The notes beneath the pieces were generated by a model that had not been told where the DNA came from, searched no databases, and was given only the letters and a program-made list of their open reading frames with translations. A program made the translations under genes and the position numbers. Positions 1 through 5,693 of a stretch of DNA of 6,985 nucleotides are shown here, one piece after another. This DNA is from Verrucomicrobiota bacterium. GTDB lineage: Bacteria > Verrucomicrobiota > Verrucomicrobiia > Limisphaerales > JAFMIX01. The stretch is from the NCBI GenBank assembly GCA_026397895.1, contig JAPLTZ010000200.1, forward strand, positions 1 to 6,985, in the 5' to 3' direction. Numbering within the stretch: the first letter of the stretch is position 1; every line of letters starts with the position of its first letter.

Positions 1-492
1 GATGGCCAGCGCCTGACCACGGAAATCGGCGAGCCGCACCGGCTGGCCAAGCTGGTTGGTGAAAGTGTAATCCGGCAACAGGTCGCCCTCCTTCAGCGGC
101 TCGACTTCGCGCACGACCCGCAAGGTCGGTGGCAACGCCGGCGGTGCGGTCGGCGCGCGCGGCGCATCAAGTTTTTTGACCTGCTCAATCCAGCTCGTGT
201 CCGCGCTCGTGACCAACTGGAACGAAACCAGGTCGCCCGCCGCCAACCCGCGCAGTTCGTTGGTGTCGCCGGCGGTGAACGGCATGACCATCGCGGGCAT
301 GTAGCCGGGGATTTCCTCGTGGCTGATGACGACGGTCTTGCCGTCGGGCTGCAGCTCCTTGACGATGCCGCGCGCCTGGAACGCCTGCACAAACAGCGAG
401 CCGGCGGGCTTGGCCGCAGGCGGAGCGGAGGGCGACGCGCAGCCGGCCAGCACCAGCGCGGCGGCGAAGGAAAGCGATTTCAGTTTCAGCAT
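1..492 (-). CDS. CusF-SCO fusion lipoprotein (C-terminus outside window)
   Basis: Open from ATG (490-492) to the window edge, 164 codons. It begins MLKLKSLSFAAALVLAGC, a lipoprotein signal with lipobox LAGC and Cys18, so the mature protein should be lipid-anchored. Residues about 40-110 resemble a CusF-type copper-binding domain (RGIVKELQPDG, then His58 with Met68 and Met70 in HEEIPGYMPAMVMPF). After a Pro/Ala linker, residues about 135-164 (GDLLPDYTFTNQLGQPVRLADF) match the start of the SCO1/SenC redoxin fold. The CXXXC copper/thiol motif of SCO would fall just beyond the window edge, so it cannot be checked. Known role of the family: copper delivery to, or redox maintenance of, cytochrome oxidase at the outer face of the inner membrane. 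The start is chosen for the clean lipoprotein signal; no strong Shine-Dalgarno is visible. It is divergent from the zincin gene. Confidence 0.85.
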   Translation of the reverse strand, partial: MLKLKSLSFAAALVLAGCASPSAPPAAKPAGSLFVQAFQARGIVKELQPDGKTVVISHEEIPGYMPAMVMPFTAGDTNELRGLAAGDLVSFQLVTSADTSWIEQVKKLDAPRAPTAPPALPPTLRVVREVEPLKEGDLLPDYTFTNQLGQPVRLADFRGQALAI

Positions 493-588
493 AACCGGTG
501 CGCTGATTCTTTCGCCGAACGGAAACTTTGGCAAGACCGCTGTGGCCGCGCTTGCCAGCGGGCGCGGCTTGGTGGTTAATTGGCGGGG
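493..588. promoter_or_regulatory. Divergent intergenic region with a short inverted repeat
   Basis: This 96-bp gap separates the divergent lipoprotein and zincin genes and must hold both promoters. A perfect 7-bp inverted repeat, TGGCAAG (529-535) and CTTGCCA (551-557), has centres about 22 bp apart (two helical turns). That would suit a dimeric regulator, but such short repeats arise by chance in GC-rich DNA. No convincing -35/-10 pair is seen on either strand. Confidence 0.2.
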
Positions 589-960
589 ATGCATCTCGAT
601 TGGAAAAAACTCCAGACGCTCGCGCTCGCCGAGGTGGAGGCCACGCTCGCCGCGCTGCCCGCGCCGCTGCGCGAACCGGCGGCCCGGCTGCCCGTCACGT
701 TCGAGCGCAAACCGAATCGCGGCTTGCAGGCCGACGGCATCGAGGCGGACACGCTGGGGCTGTTTTGCGGGCCGGACTTCGCGGACGAGGAGCACGCCAC
801 GCTGCCGCCGCAGATCATTTTGTTCCTGGAGAACATCTGGGACACGGCCGACGGCGACGGGAAGTTTTTCCGCGAGGAAATCCGCACCACCTACCTGCAC
901 GAACTCGGCCACTACCTCGGACTCGACGAGGACGAACTCACCGCGCGCGGGCTGGAATAA
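589..960 (+). CDS. Small zincin-type metallopeptidase family protein
   Basis: A 123-residue protein from ATG 589. It carries HELGHYLGLDEDE at residues 104-116, the HExxHxxGxxDE zinc signature of the Zincin_1 family (PF06262). His104 and His108 should bind zinc, Glu105 should be catalytic, and an acidic residue nearby is the likely third ligand. The N-terminal half (LxxLALAEVEATLAALPAPL) is a helix typical of these proteins. There is no signal peptide, so it is probably cytoplasmic. The cellular substrate is not established for the family. The length of about 120 residues is normal. An in-frame TTG at 580 lies 4 nt after GGTGG and would add three residues; ATG is preferred because family members begin near the DWxxL helix. 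The last 23 bp overlap the 3' end of the beta-helix gene on the opposite strand. Confidence 0.8.
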   Translation: MHLDWKKLQTLALAEVEATLAALPAPLREPAARLPVTFERKPNRGLQADGIEADTLGLFCGPDFADEEHATLPPQIILFLENIWDTADGDGKFFREEIRTTYLHELGHYLGLDEDELTARGLE

Positions 961-2302
961 GCCCCGAGGTCGCGGCCTTCGTCGGCGCGCGGCGCGGCGA
1001 GCTGATGCTGCAAATACTGCCGGTCAATCTCCGCCGACGTGCCCGTGCCGCGACAGGGCGAATCAAATCCTGCGCCGCGAGATTGACGAAGCCGGGGTCG
1101 CGCCCGGTGAGCACGAGCGCGGCGACGTTAAAGCGCGGCGTGCTGCGCGGGTCGGCGGCGTGCTCCCAGCCAGCGGTGAACCAGTTGCGCGTCATGTCCA
1201 CGCGCCCGGTGTTCTCGACGACGGCAATCTTCCCCTTCGGCGCGGCGGTGTGAAAGATGTTGTTCCGCAATTCCACGCGCTCGGCGTCCGACGAGAAGCG
1301 GAACAGCACGGTCGTTCCCTTGCGCAACGAGACGACGGTGTTGTTGAAGAAATGCAGCAGGCCCTGGCGGTAATTGCCCTTGATTGCGCCGTCGCCGCCG
1401 CAGTGGACGACGAACCCGTGGCCGTCCGTGGGCAGCTTGAGGAGCGTGTTGCCGTAAACGAACGCCTCATGATAGCGCGCGTCCAGCCGCACGAGCTTGC
1501 TGTCCTCCGCGTCCACCAGGTCGAGCTGTTTGTCGCCGCCCTCGATCCAATTGTAGCGCACGACCAGCCCGGCGGAGCGGTCCTTGAGGTTGTTGCCCCG
1601 CGCCCGCGCCAGCAACGGCCCCAGACGGTTGAACTGAAAAACCAGCCCGATGGCCTCGGAATAGACATTGTGCTCATAGCCGCTGCCCGGGTTGCCATTA
1701 TCAAAAATGCGGTTGCCCTCCACCAGCACGTCGCGCGTCGCCTGCTTGTCGCTGGAACTGATGAACAGGCCGTTGCCGCAGTCGCGCAAAATGCAGTTGC
1801 GGATGATCAAGTGCTCGCCCTTCTCGACCCGGATGGCGGCGGCGTTCTTGAGATATTTATGTGCCTTCCCGTCCGCCTCGGTAAATTGCTGCGCCGTCCG
1901 CGCGCCGCCAATCTCCAGATTCTCGATGACGATGTAAGCCGGCGTCGTATCGGGCGGATTTTTCGCGCCGCCGATCTTGATGATGCTCCGCTCGCCGCCC
2001 CAGTATTGCAAAGACCGGCGCGTCGTCGCCCCGGCACCAGCCAGCACCGGCAACCGCCCGGCGGCATCCGGCACGCCGCGCACGGTGATGGGCGCGTCGG
2101 CCCGCCCGGCGCGGCAGAGGACGAACTTGCTCCGGTAAGGCTCGGGGCGCGGATAAATCAAAACCGTGTCGCCGGGCGACAACGATTCCCACGGCACCTG
2201 TCCGGGGTCGGCCAGTTGTTTGCCCGGCCCGACTTCGTAAGTCGCGGCGAACGCCCCACCCGCCAGCACGAGCAGGGCAACGGACAAGACACGCGACTTC
2301 AT
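938..2302 (-). CDS. Secreted right-handed beta-helix protein, C-terminus frameshifted
   Basis: ATG at 2300-2302 gives a signal peptide (MKSRVLSVALLVLAGGAFA, likely cut after residue 19) and a 454-residue product. The mature part starts TYEVGPGKQLADPGQVPWESL and then shows repeated short rungs typical of parallel beta-helices: YIVIENLEI, HLIIRNCILRDCGNGLFI, DVLVEGNRIFDNG, GLVVRYNWIEGG, AFVYGNTLL, LLHFFNNTVV, VELRNNIF. This architecture is shared by polysaccharide lyases and related secreted carbohydrate-active proteins; no catalytic residues can be assigned by eye, so the substrate is unknown. After GRDPGFVNLAAQD (near 1067) the frame yields an Arg-rich tail. The expected ending SPCRGTGTSAEIDRQYLQHQ followed by RDLGAYS lies in another minus-strand frame from 1061 down to a TAG at 912-914. 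This implies a small out-of-frame deletion or base error at about 1062-1066. The upstream ORF extension to 2632 runs through queE and is not used. Confidence 0.8.
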   Translation of the reverse strand: MKSRVLSVALLVLAGGAFAATYEVGPGKQLADPGQVPWESLSPGDTVLIYPRPEPYRSKFVLCRAGRADAPITVRGVPDAAGRLPVLAGAGATTRRSLQYWGGERSIIKIGGAKNPPDTTPAYIVIENLEIGGARTAQQFTEADGKAHKYLKNAAAIRVEKGEHLIIRNCILRDCGNGLFISSSDKQATRDVLVEGNRIFDNGNPGSGYEHNVYSEAIGLVFQFNRLGPLLARARGNNLKDRSAGLVVRYNWIEGGDKQLDLVDAEDSKLVRLDARYHEAFVYGNTLLKLPTDGHGFVVHCGGDGAIKGNYRQGLLHFFNNTVVSLRKGTTVLFRFSSDAERVELRNNIFHTAAPKGKIAVVENTGRVDMTRNWFTAGWEHAADPRSTPRFNVAALVLTGRDPGFVNLAAQDLIRPVAARARRRRLTGSICSISSPRRAPTKAATSGLIPARAR

Positions 2303-2410
2303 ACAGGAATAGTAACCTGCAAGCGCGGCGGCGTTCAATCTGTGTTTGCCGGCGCAAAGCGGCGCGCATTCGCAGTTCACTATTCCGGCGGCAGCGAATA
2401 CACTCCCCGC
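2303..2410. promoter_or_regulatory. Divergent intergenic region between beta-helix gene and queE
   Basis: This 108-bp gap must hold promoters for both divergent genes. On the minus strand TTGAAC (2333-2338) and TACTAT (2309-2314) are 18 bp apart and resemble a weak sigma-70 pair, but this would start transcription almost at the ATG. On the plus strand only a vague TTCACT/AATACA pair precedes queE. The decamer ATCTGTGTTT near 2339-2348 matches the core of the dispersed repeat at 4462-4471 and may be a remnant of it. Confidence 0.25.
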
Positions 2411-3154
2411 ATGGCCGACACGCTCGTCGTCAACGAAATCTATCTCAGCTTGCAGGGCGAAAGCACCTTCGCCGGGCTGCCGTGCGTGTTCGTGCGGCTC
2501 ACCGGCCGCGACCTGCGCTGCTCGTATTGCGACACCGCCTACGCCTTCACCGAGGGGAAAAAGCAGACCCTCGAAGCTGTGCGCACAGAAGTGCAACGTC
2601 TCGCCGCGCCGGGCGGCAATCTCAAATCTCAAATCTCAAATCTCAAATTGCCCCTCGTCGAACTCACCGGCGGCGAGCCGCTGCTCCAGAAAAACTCCCT
2701 GCCGCTCATGCAGCAACTCTGCAACGACGGCTTCACCGTGCTGATCGAAACCAGCGGCGCGCACGACATCTCCCAGATCGACCCGCGCGTGCGGCGCATC
2801 GTAGACTTGAAATGCCCCACCAGCGGCGAGGTCGCCCGCAACCGTTTTGAAAATATTCCGCACCTGCGCGCCACGGACGAAATCAAGTTCGTCATCGGCA
2901 CGGTGGAGGATTACGAGTGGGCGAAGCGGCAAATCGCCGCGCACAACCTCGCCGCCGTCTGCCCGCTGCTCATGTCGTGGGTGCATCCGCTGCGACCGGA
3001 GCAGCAACACAAGGCGCTCAAGCCCGTGCCGACCGGCCTGACGCCGATTTCGCGAAAGGATTTGGTCGAACGTATCATCGCCGACGCCCTGCCCGTGCGC
3101 TTCCAGGCGCAACTGCACAAAATCATCTGGCCGCCGGAGCAGCGCGGAGTTTGA
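2411..3154 (+). CDS. queE: 7-carboxy-7-deazaguanine synthase QueE, first cluster Cys replaced by Arg
   Basis: 247 residues from ATG 2411. QueE is a radical-SAM enzyme that rearranges 6-carboxytetrahydropterin to 7-carboxy-7-deazaguanine on the way to queuosine. Family marks: NEIYLSLQGEST (8-19), GLPCVFVRLTG (22-32), CSYCDTAYAF (37-46), LVELTGGEPLLQ (82-93, SAM-binding GGEP), LIETSGA, DLKCPTSGE and a C-terminal HKIIWP. Oddity: the usual GCDLRCSYCDT reads GRDLRCSYCDT, so residue 33 is Arg (CGC, 2507-2509) where TGC (Cys) is expected. Only Cys37 and Cys40 of the CX3CX2C cluster motif remain, so the product is predicted inactive unless this is a sequence error. A four-unit 7-bp repeat encodes residues about 71-80, in the loop before LVELTGGEP. 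The stop is one base before the next gene's ATG, indicating an operon. The much longer upstream open frame (from 326) is antisense to the beta-helix gene. Confidence 0.93.
   Translation: MADTLVVNEIYLSLQGESTFAGLPCVFVRLTGRDLRCSYCDTAYAFTEGKKQTLEAVRTEVQRLAAPGGNLKSQISNLKLPLVELTGGEPLLQKNSLPLMQQLCNDGFTVLIETSGAHDISQIDPRVRRIVDLKCPTSGEVARNRFENIPHLRATDEIKFVIGTVEDYEWAKRQIAAHNLAAVCPLLMSWVHPLRPEQQHKALKPVPTGLTPISRKDLVERIIADALPVRFQAQLHKIIWPPEQRGV
2621..2648 (+). repeat. Heptanucleotide array (CTCAAAT)4 inside queE
   Basis: Four perfect copies of CTCAAAT lie end to end, preceded by AAT so that the pattern visually begins at 2618. They are read as LKSQISNLK, residues 71-79 of QueE, between the helix ending QRLAAPGG and the conserved strand LVELTGG. 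The low-GC array contrasts sharply with the GC-rich gene. Four units are 28 bp, so gain or loss of one unit would shift the frame. Confidence 0.9.
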
Positions 3155-3155
3155 A

Positions 3156-3232
3156 ATGAAATCCGCCCAAGTCATCCGACTCCTGCGTGAATACGAATCG
3201 CGCAACATCACCTTTGTTGAAGGCGATGGCTC
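3156..3232 (+). pseudogene. Detached N-terminal fragment of the aminotransferase
   Basis: ATG 3156 follows the queE stop by one base and has a good Shine-Dalgarno (GGAG, 3146-3149, 6 nt spacing), so this is the original start of the aminotransferase. It encodes MKSAQVIRLLREYESRNITF followed by VEGDGSW, which reads like the normal N-terminus of class-III aminotransferases of this type. At about 3230 the frame runs off into AKNISTSPPRSASPPPATRT, while the continuing enzyme sequence (GKKYLDLTAAFGVAAAGHANP) is in the +2 frame. The stretch usually found between these parts (roughly a dozen or more residues, ending W-D-x-D before GKKYLDL) is absent, which points to an out-of-frame deletion rather than a single-base slip. 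Confidence 0.7.
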
Positions 3233-4411
3233 GTGGGCAAAAAATATCTCGACCTCACCGCCGCGTTCGGCGTCGCCGCCGCCGGCCACGCGAACCCGCG
3301 TGTCGTCCGCGCCGGCCAGCGGCAAATGGCCACGCTCCTGCACGCGATGGGCGATGTCCACCCGCACGCGCTCAAGGCGCGGCTCGCGCGCGAATTGAGC
3401 CGCATCACCTTCGAGCGGTGGGCGCGAGCCGGGGCAAAAGGCAAAAGGCAAAAGGCAAAAACCATCTTCAGCAATTCCGGCTTCGAGGCCGTCGAGTCCG
3501 CGCTCAAGACCGCCGTGCTCGCGACGGGCCGGCGCGGCGTCATCGCGTTTGAGGGTGCGTATCACGGACTCGGCTACGGCGCGCTCAACGCCACGCACCG
3601 CGAGCATTTCCGCGCGCCATTCCGCTCGCAGCTCCGCGAGTTCGGCCACTTCGCCAGCTTCCCGAAAGCGAAAGCCGATTTGCCGACGCTGGAAAAATCG
3701 CTTCGCCGGATTTTCCGCCGCGAAAAGATTGGCGCGATTCTCGTCGAGCCGGTGCAGGCGCGCGGCGGCTGCAACATCCCGCCGCCGGGATTTCTGCCGC
3801 TGCTCCGCCGGCTCTGCGACCGGCACGGCGCGCTACTCATACTCGACGAGATTTACACCGGCTTCGGTCGCACCGGCAAATGGTTCGCCTGCGAACACAG
3901 CGGCGTTGCGCCCGACCTCATCTGTCTTGGCAAAGCCTTGACCGGCGGCTTCCCGCTCTCGGCGTGCGTCGGGCGCGCGGATGTGATGGACGCCGCGTGG
4001 CCCGTCTCCACCGGCGAGGCGATTCACACCAGCACGTTCCTCGGCCATCCCGTCGGCTGCGCGATGGCGCTGGCACAAATCGCGGAAATCAAGCGGCTGA
4101 AACTCGTCGAGCGCAGCGCGCGGCTCGGCAAAATGCTTTTGGCGGAATTGTCCGCAGTCCGCAGTCCGCAGTCCGCTGTCGCAGTGCGCGGCGCTGGGCT
4201 CATGGTTGGAGTTGAACTCACTTTACCTAACGGCCAACCGGCGACCCAAATCGCACTCAACGCCATCAAGCAACTCCTGCATCGCGGCTATATTTTTCTG
4301 CCCGAGGGTGAGCACGGCAACATCATCAGCCTCACGCCGCCGCTGACGATTTCCGAGGCGCAACTGGCTGCCACCGTTAGAACTTTGGCCAAGGTTTTAG
4401 CCACAGATTAA
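3233..4411 (+). CDS. Class-III PLP aminotransferase, body of a gene with broken 5' end
   Basis: From GTG 3233 there are 392 residues with the fold-type-I class-III (acetylornithine/ornithine/GABA group) signature: GKKYLDLTAAFGVAAAGHANP (2-22), FSNSGFEAVESALK (79-92, PLP-phosphate loop), YHG (110-112), VEPVQARGG (171-179), LILDEIYTGFGRTG (202-215, Asp205 for the PLP ring nitrogen), and CLGKALTGGFPLS (231-243, Lys234 as Schiff-base lysine). It would transfer an amino group from an omega-amino or similar donor to a 2-oxo acid; the substrate cannot be read from the sequence. The true start is 3156 in another frame, so the GTG is only the first start in this frame and the product would lack about 45 N-terminal residues. 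Two heptanucleotide arrays encode residues 67-76 and 307-316. The C-terminal ATD and stop lie within a dispersed repeat. It is probably a pseudogene unless the frameshift is a sequence error. Confidence 0.85.
   Translation: MGKKYLDLTAAFGVAAAGHANPRVVRAGQRQMATLLHAMGDVHPHALKARLARELSRITFERWARAGAKGKRQKAKTIFSNSGFEAVESALKTAVLATGRRGVIAFEGAYHGLGYGALNATHREHFRAPFRSQLREFGHFASFPKAKADLPTLEKSLRRIFRREKIGAILVEPVQARGGCNIPPPGFLPLLRRLCDRHGALLILDEIYTGFGRTGKWFACEHSGVAPDLICLGKALTGGFPLSACVGRADVMDAAWPVSTGEAIHTSTFLGHPVGCAMALAQIAEIKRLKLVERSARLGKMLLAELSAVRSPQSAVAVRGAGLMVGVELTLPNGQPATQIALNAIKQLLHRGYIFLPEGEHGNIISLTPPLTISEAQLAATVRTLAKVLATD
3433..3460 (+). repeat. Heptanucleotide array (GGCAAAA)4 inside the aminotransferase gene
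   Basis: Four perfect copies of GGCAAAA encode the basic stretch GAKGKRQKAK (residues 67-76). They lie just before TIFSNSGFEAVE, in the loop that precedes the PLP-phosphate-binding strand. The repeat sequence differs from the array in queE, but period and copy number are the same. Confidence 0.9.
4151..4185 (+). repeat. Heptanucleotide array (TCCGCAG)4 with degenerate fifth unit
   Basis: Three perfect TCCGCAG units, a fourth with one change (TCCGCTG, 4172-4178) and a shortened fifth (TCGCAGT) encode SAVRSPQSAVAV, starting at residue 307 of the aminotransferase. They lie just before the conserved strand VRGAGLMVGVEL. This is the third heptamer array in 1.6 kb and the most degenerate, so probably the oldest. 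Confidence 0.85.
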
Positions 4412-4491
4412 TACAGATGCACACAGATAAAGCAAAAGGGGTTGAAAGTGGAATCCGTTCCATCTGTGTTTATCTGTGTCCATCTGTGGCT
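4399..4491. repeat. Imperfect inverted CACAGAT repeat between aminotransferase and rsmA
   Basis: The left arm (4399-4428) is AGCCACAGAT followed by two further blocks ending ACAGAT, a 10-bp periodicity. The right arm (4462-4491) is its reverse complement with about 25 of 30 positions matching, including a perfect outer 10 bp (AGCCACAGAT / ATCTGTGGCT). The intervening loop is about 33 bases. The aminotransferase stop (TAA, 4409-4411) lies within the left arm, and the right arm ends 14 bases before the rsmA ATG. As RNA it would form a long hairpin that could end or attenuate transcription between the genes; no T-run follows the right arm immediately. Similar CACAGAT-rich phrases are, to my recollection, widespread dispersed repeats in Verrucomicrobiota. 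Confidence 0.75.
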
Positions 4492-4505
4492 TTGGATTTT
4501 TGCCC

Positions 4506-5330
4506 ATGAAACTCTCCGAAATGCGCGAGCTGCTGACGACGCGGCAGATCCAGCTCACCAAGTCGCTCGGGCAGAATTTCCTGCACGACGGCAACCAGCT
4601 CCGGCGCATCGTGGACGCCGCCGAGTTGCAACCCGCGGACAAGGTGCTGGAAATCGGCCCGGGTCTCGGCCCGCTCACGCAATTGCTGCTGGAAAAATCC
4701 GGCGAAGTTTTCGCCATCGAGAAAGATGCGCGGCTGGTCGAGGTGTTGCGGGAACGATTTCCGAACTTGAATTTGCTCCATGCCGACGCGCTGGACTTCC
4801 TGAAAAACGAACCGCGCGACTGGAGCGGCTGGAAACTCGTCGCCAACCTGCCCTATTCCGTGGCCTCGCCCATCCTCGTGGAGCTGGCGCAAGCGCCCGG
4901 CTGCCCGCAACGGCTCGTCGCCACGCTGCAACTGGAAGTCGCCAAGCGCCTCATGGCGGCGGCGGACGACGACGATTACGGCGTGCTCACGCTGCTCGTG
5001 CAGCTCCGCTACCAGCCGCGCGAGTGGTTCAAGATTCCGGCGGACTGTTTTTTCCCCGCGCCGGACGTGGACTCCGCTTGCGTGTGCCTCGTGCGGCGCG
5101 CCACGCCGCTGCTGCCCGAAGCGCAGCACGCCGTGTTTGAAAGGATCGTGAAGCGTGCGTTCTCGCAACGCCGCAAGATGATGCTGAAACTGCTGAAACA
5201 GGACTGGCCGGCGGCAAAGCTGGAGGCCGCCTTCGCCGCGCTGCAAATCTCGCCGCAGGAACGGGGGGAGAAGTTGAGCCTGGAACAATTCGTCGCGCTG
5301 ACACAGGCATTGGCCTCGGCTCCGGCGTGA
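4506..5330 (+). CDS. rsmA: 16S rRNA (adenine1518/1519-N6) dimethyltransferase RsmA/KsgA
   Basis: 274 residues, the usual length for RsmA/KsgA. It uses four SAM molecules to dimethylate two adjacent adenines in the loop of helix 45 of 16S rRNA during 30S maturation in the cytoplasm. Motifs in order: KSLGQNFLHD (19-28), VLEIGPGLGPLT (47-58, SAM motif I), FAIEKD (69-74, acidic residue for the SAM ribose), HADALDF (92-98), NLPYSVASPIL (114-124, catalytic N-L-P-Y), and FFPAPDVDSACV (182-193), then a helical C-terminal domain with RAFSQRRKMM. ATG 4506 is chosen because MKLSEMRELLTTRQIQLTKS is a normal family start. A GTG at 4476 would add ten residues encoded by the dispersed repeat. Only a weak GGA (4494-4496) serves as ribosome binding site, and the hairpin ends just before it, so that hairpin may affect translation. 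Confidence 0.96.
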   Translation: MKLSEMRELLTTRQIQLTKSLGQNFLHDGNQLRRIVDAAELQPADKVLEIGPGLGPLTQLLLEKSGEVFAIEKDARLVEVLRERFPNLNLLHADALDFLKNEPRDWSGWKLVANLPYSVASPILVELAQAPGCPQRLVATLQLEVAKRLMAAADDDDYGVLTLLVQLRYQPREWFKIPADCFFPAPDVDSACVCLVRRATPLLPEAQHAVFERIVKRAFSQRRKMMLKLLKQDWPAAKLEAAFAALQISPQERGEKLSLEQFVALTQALASAPA

Positions 5331-5348
5331 CCAGACGCCCGCCGGCCT

Positions 5349-5650
5349 GAAATCCTGCGTTCTGACCCTCATCCGAATGGACGCGCCCCAAAACGCCGCG
5401 TTTTACCCCTCGTTCAAACGGATGCGCCCCAAAATCCTCCGCTCCAGCCCTCATCCGCACGGATGCGGGTCAAAATCCGGCGTTCTGACCCTCGTTCGGA
5501 TGGATGCGCCTCAAAATCCCGCAATTTGCCCCTCATCCGTGCGGATGCACTCCAAAACGCAGCGTTTTGACCCTCGTCCACGCAAACGCGGGTCAGAACG
5601 GAGGATTTTAGGCCTCATTCACGCCATTTCAGGCTGAAAATCAGGGATTT
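5349..5650. repeat. 41-bp tandem array, seven exact-length palindromic units plus partial eighth
   Basis: Units begin at 5349, 5390, 5431, 5472, 5513, 5554 and 5595, every one exactly 41 bp; a partial eighth covers about 15 bases from 5636. Each unit is a 15-bp element (left half AAAATCC or AAAACGC, right half often GCGTTYT) followed by a 26-bp element of the form GACCCTCATCCG-NN-CGGATGCGGGTC. Units 2 and 6 contain perfect 7-bp palindromes around one base (AAAACGC-N-GCGTTTT). Units 3 and 5 contain perfect CATCCG-NN-CGGATG. GGGTCA (5467-5472) pairs with TGACCC (5486-5491) across a unit boundary. Bases diverge between units but length never does, so spacing seems constrained or divergence followed amplification. 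The array begins 18 bases after the rsmA stop. Function unknown; candidates are a transcription end or RNA-stability element, or a protein-binding array. Confidence 0.88.
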
Positions 5651-5693
5651 GTCGGAAAACGTCCGTCCCGCACTGCCGCCTGATGAAAAACCA

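Noticed and set aside
2483..2530. Alternative CX11CX2C cluster motif in QueE using Cys25
   Set aside because: Cys25 in GLPCVFVRL occurs, from memory, in QueE proteins that also have the normal first Cys. It lies in a strand, not the cluster loop, so it is unlikely to replace the missing ligand.
2303..2632. N-terminal extension of the beta-helix ORF on the minus strand
   Set aside because: It is antisense to the start of queE, and a good signal peptide begins at 2302.
326..3154. 942-residue plus-strand open frame
   Set aside because: Only its last 247 codons (from 2411) are QueE. The rest is antisense to the lipoprotein and beta-helix genes and crosses the zincin in another frame; it is open because of high GC.
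2636..3826. 396-residue minus-strand open frame
   Set aside because: It is a shadow of queE and the aminotransferase: low-complexity Arg/Ala composition and no family motif.
4476..4505. GTG 4476 as start of rsmA
   Set aside because: The extra ten residues would be encoded by the right arm of the dispersed repeat; ATG 4506 gives a normal family N-terminus.
5377..5637. 86-residue ORF over the 41-bp array
   Set aside because: Its 41-residue internal repeat is simply 3 x 41 bp read through. Unit sequences drift without codon constraint, and there is no ribosome binding site.
5349..5650. CRISPR array
   Set aside because: There are no unique spacers: the whole 41-bp unit repeats, with degenerate similarity along its full length. 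No cas genes are present.
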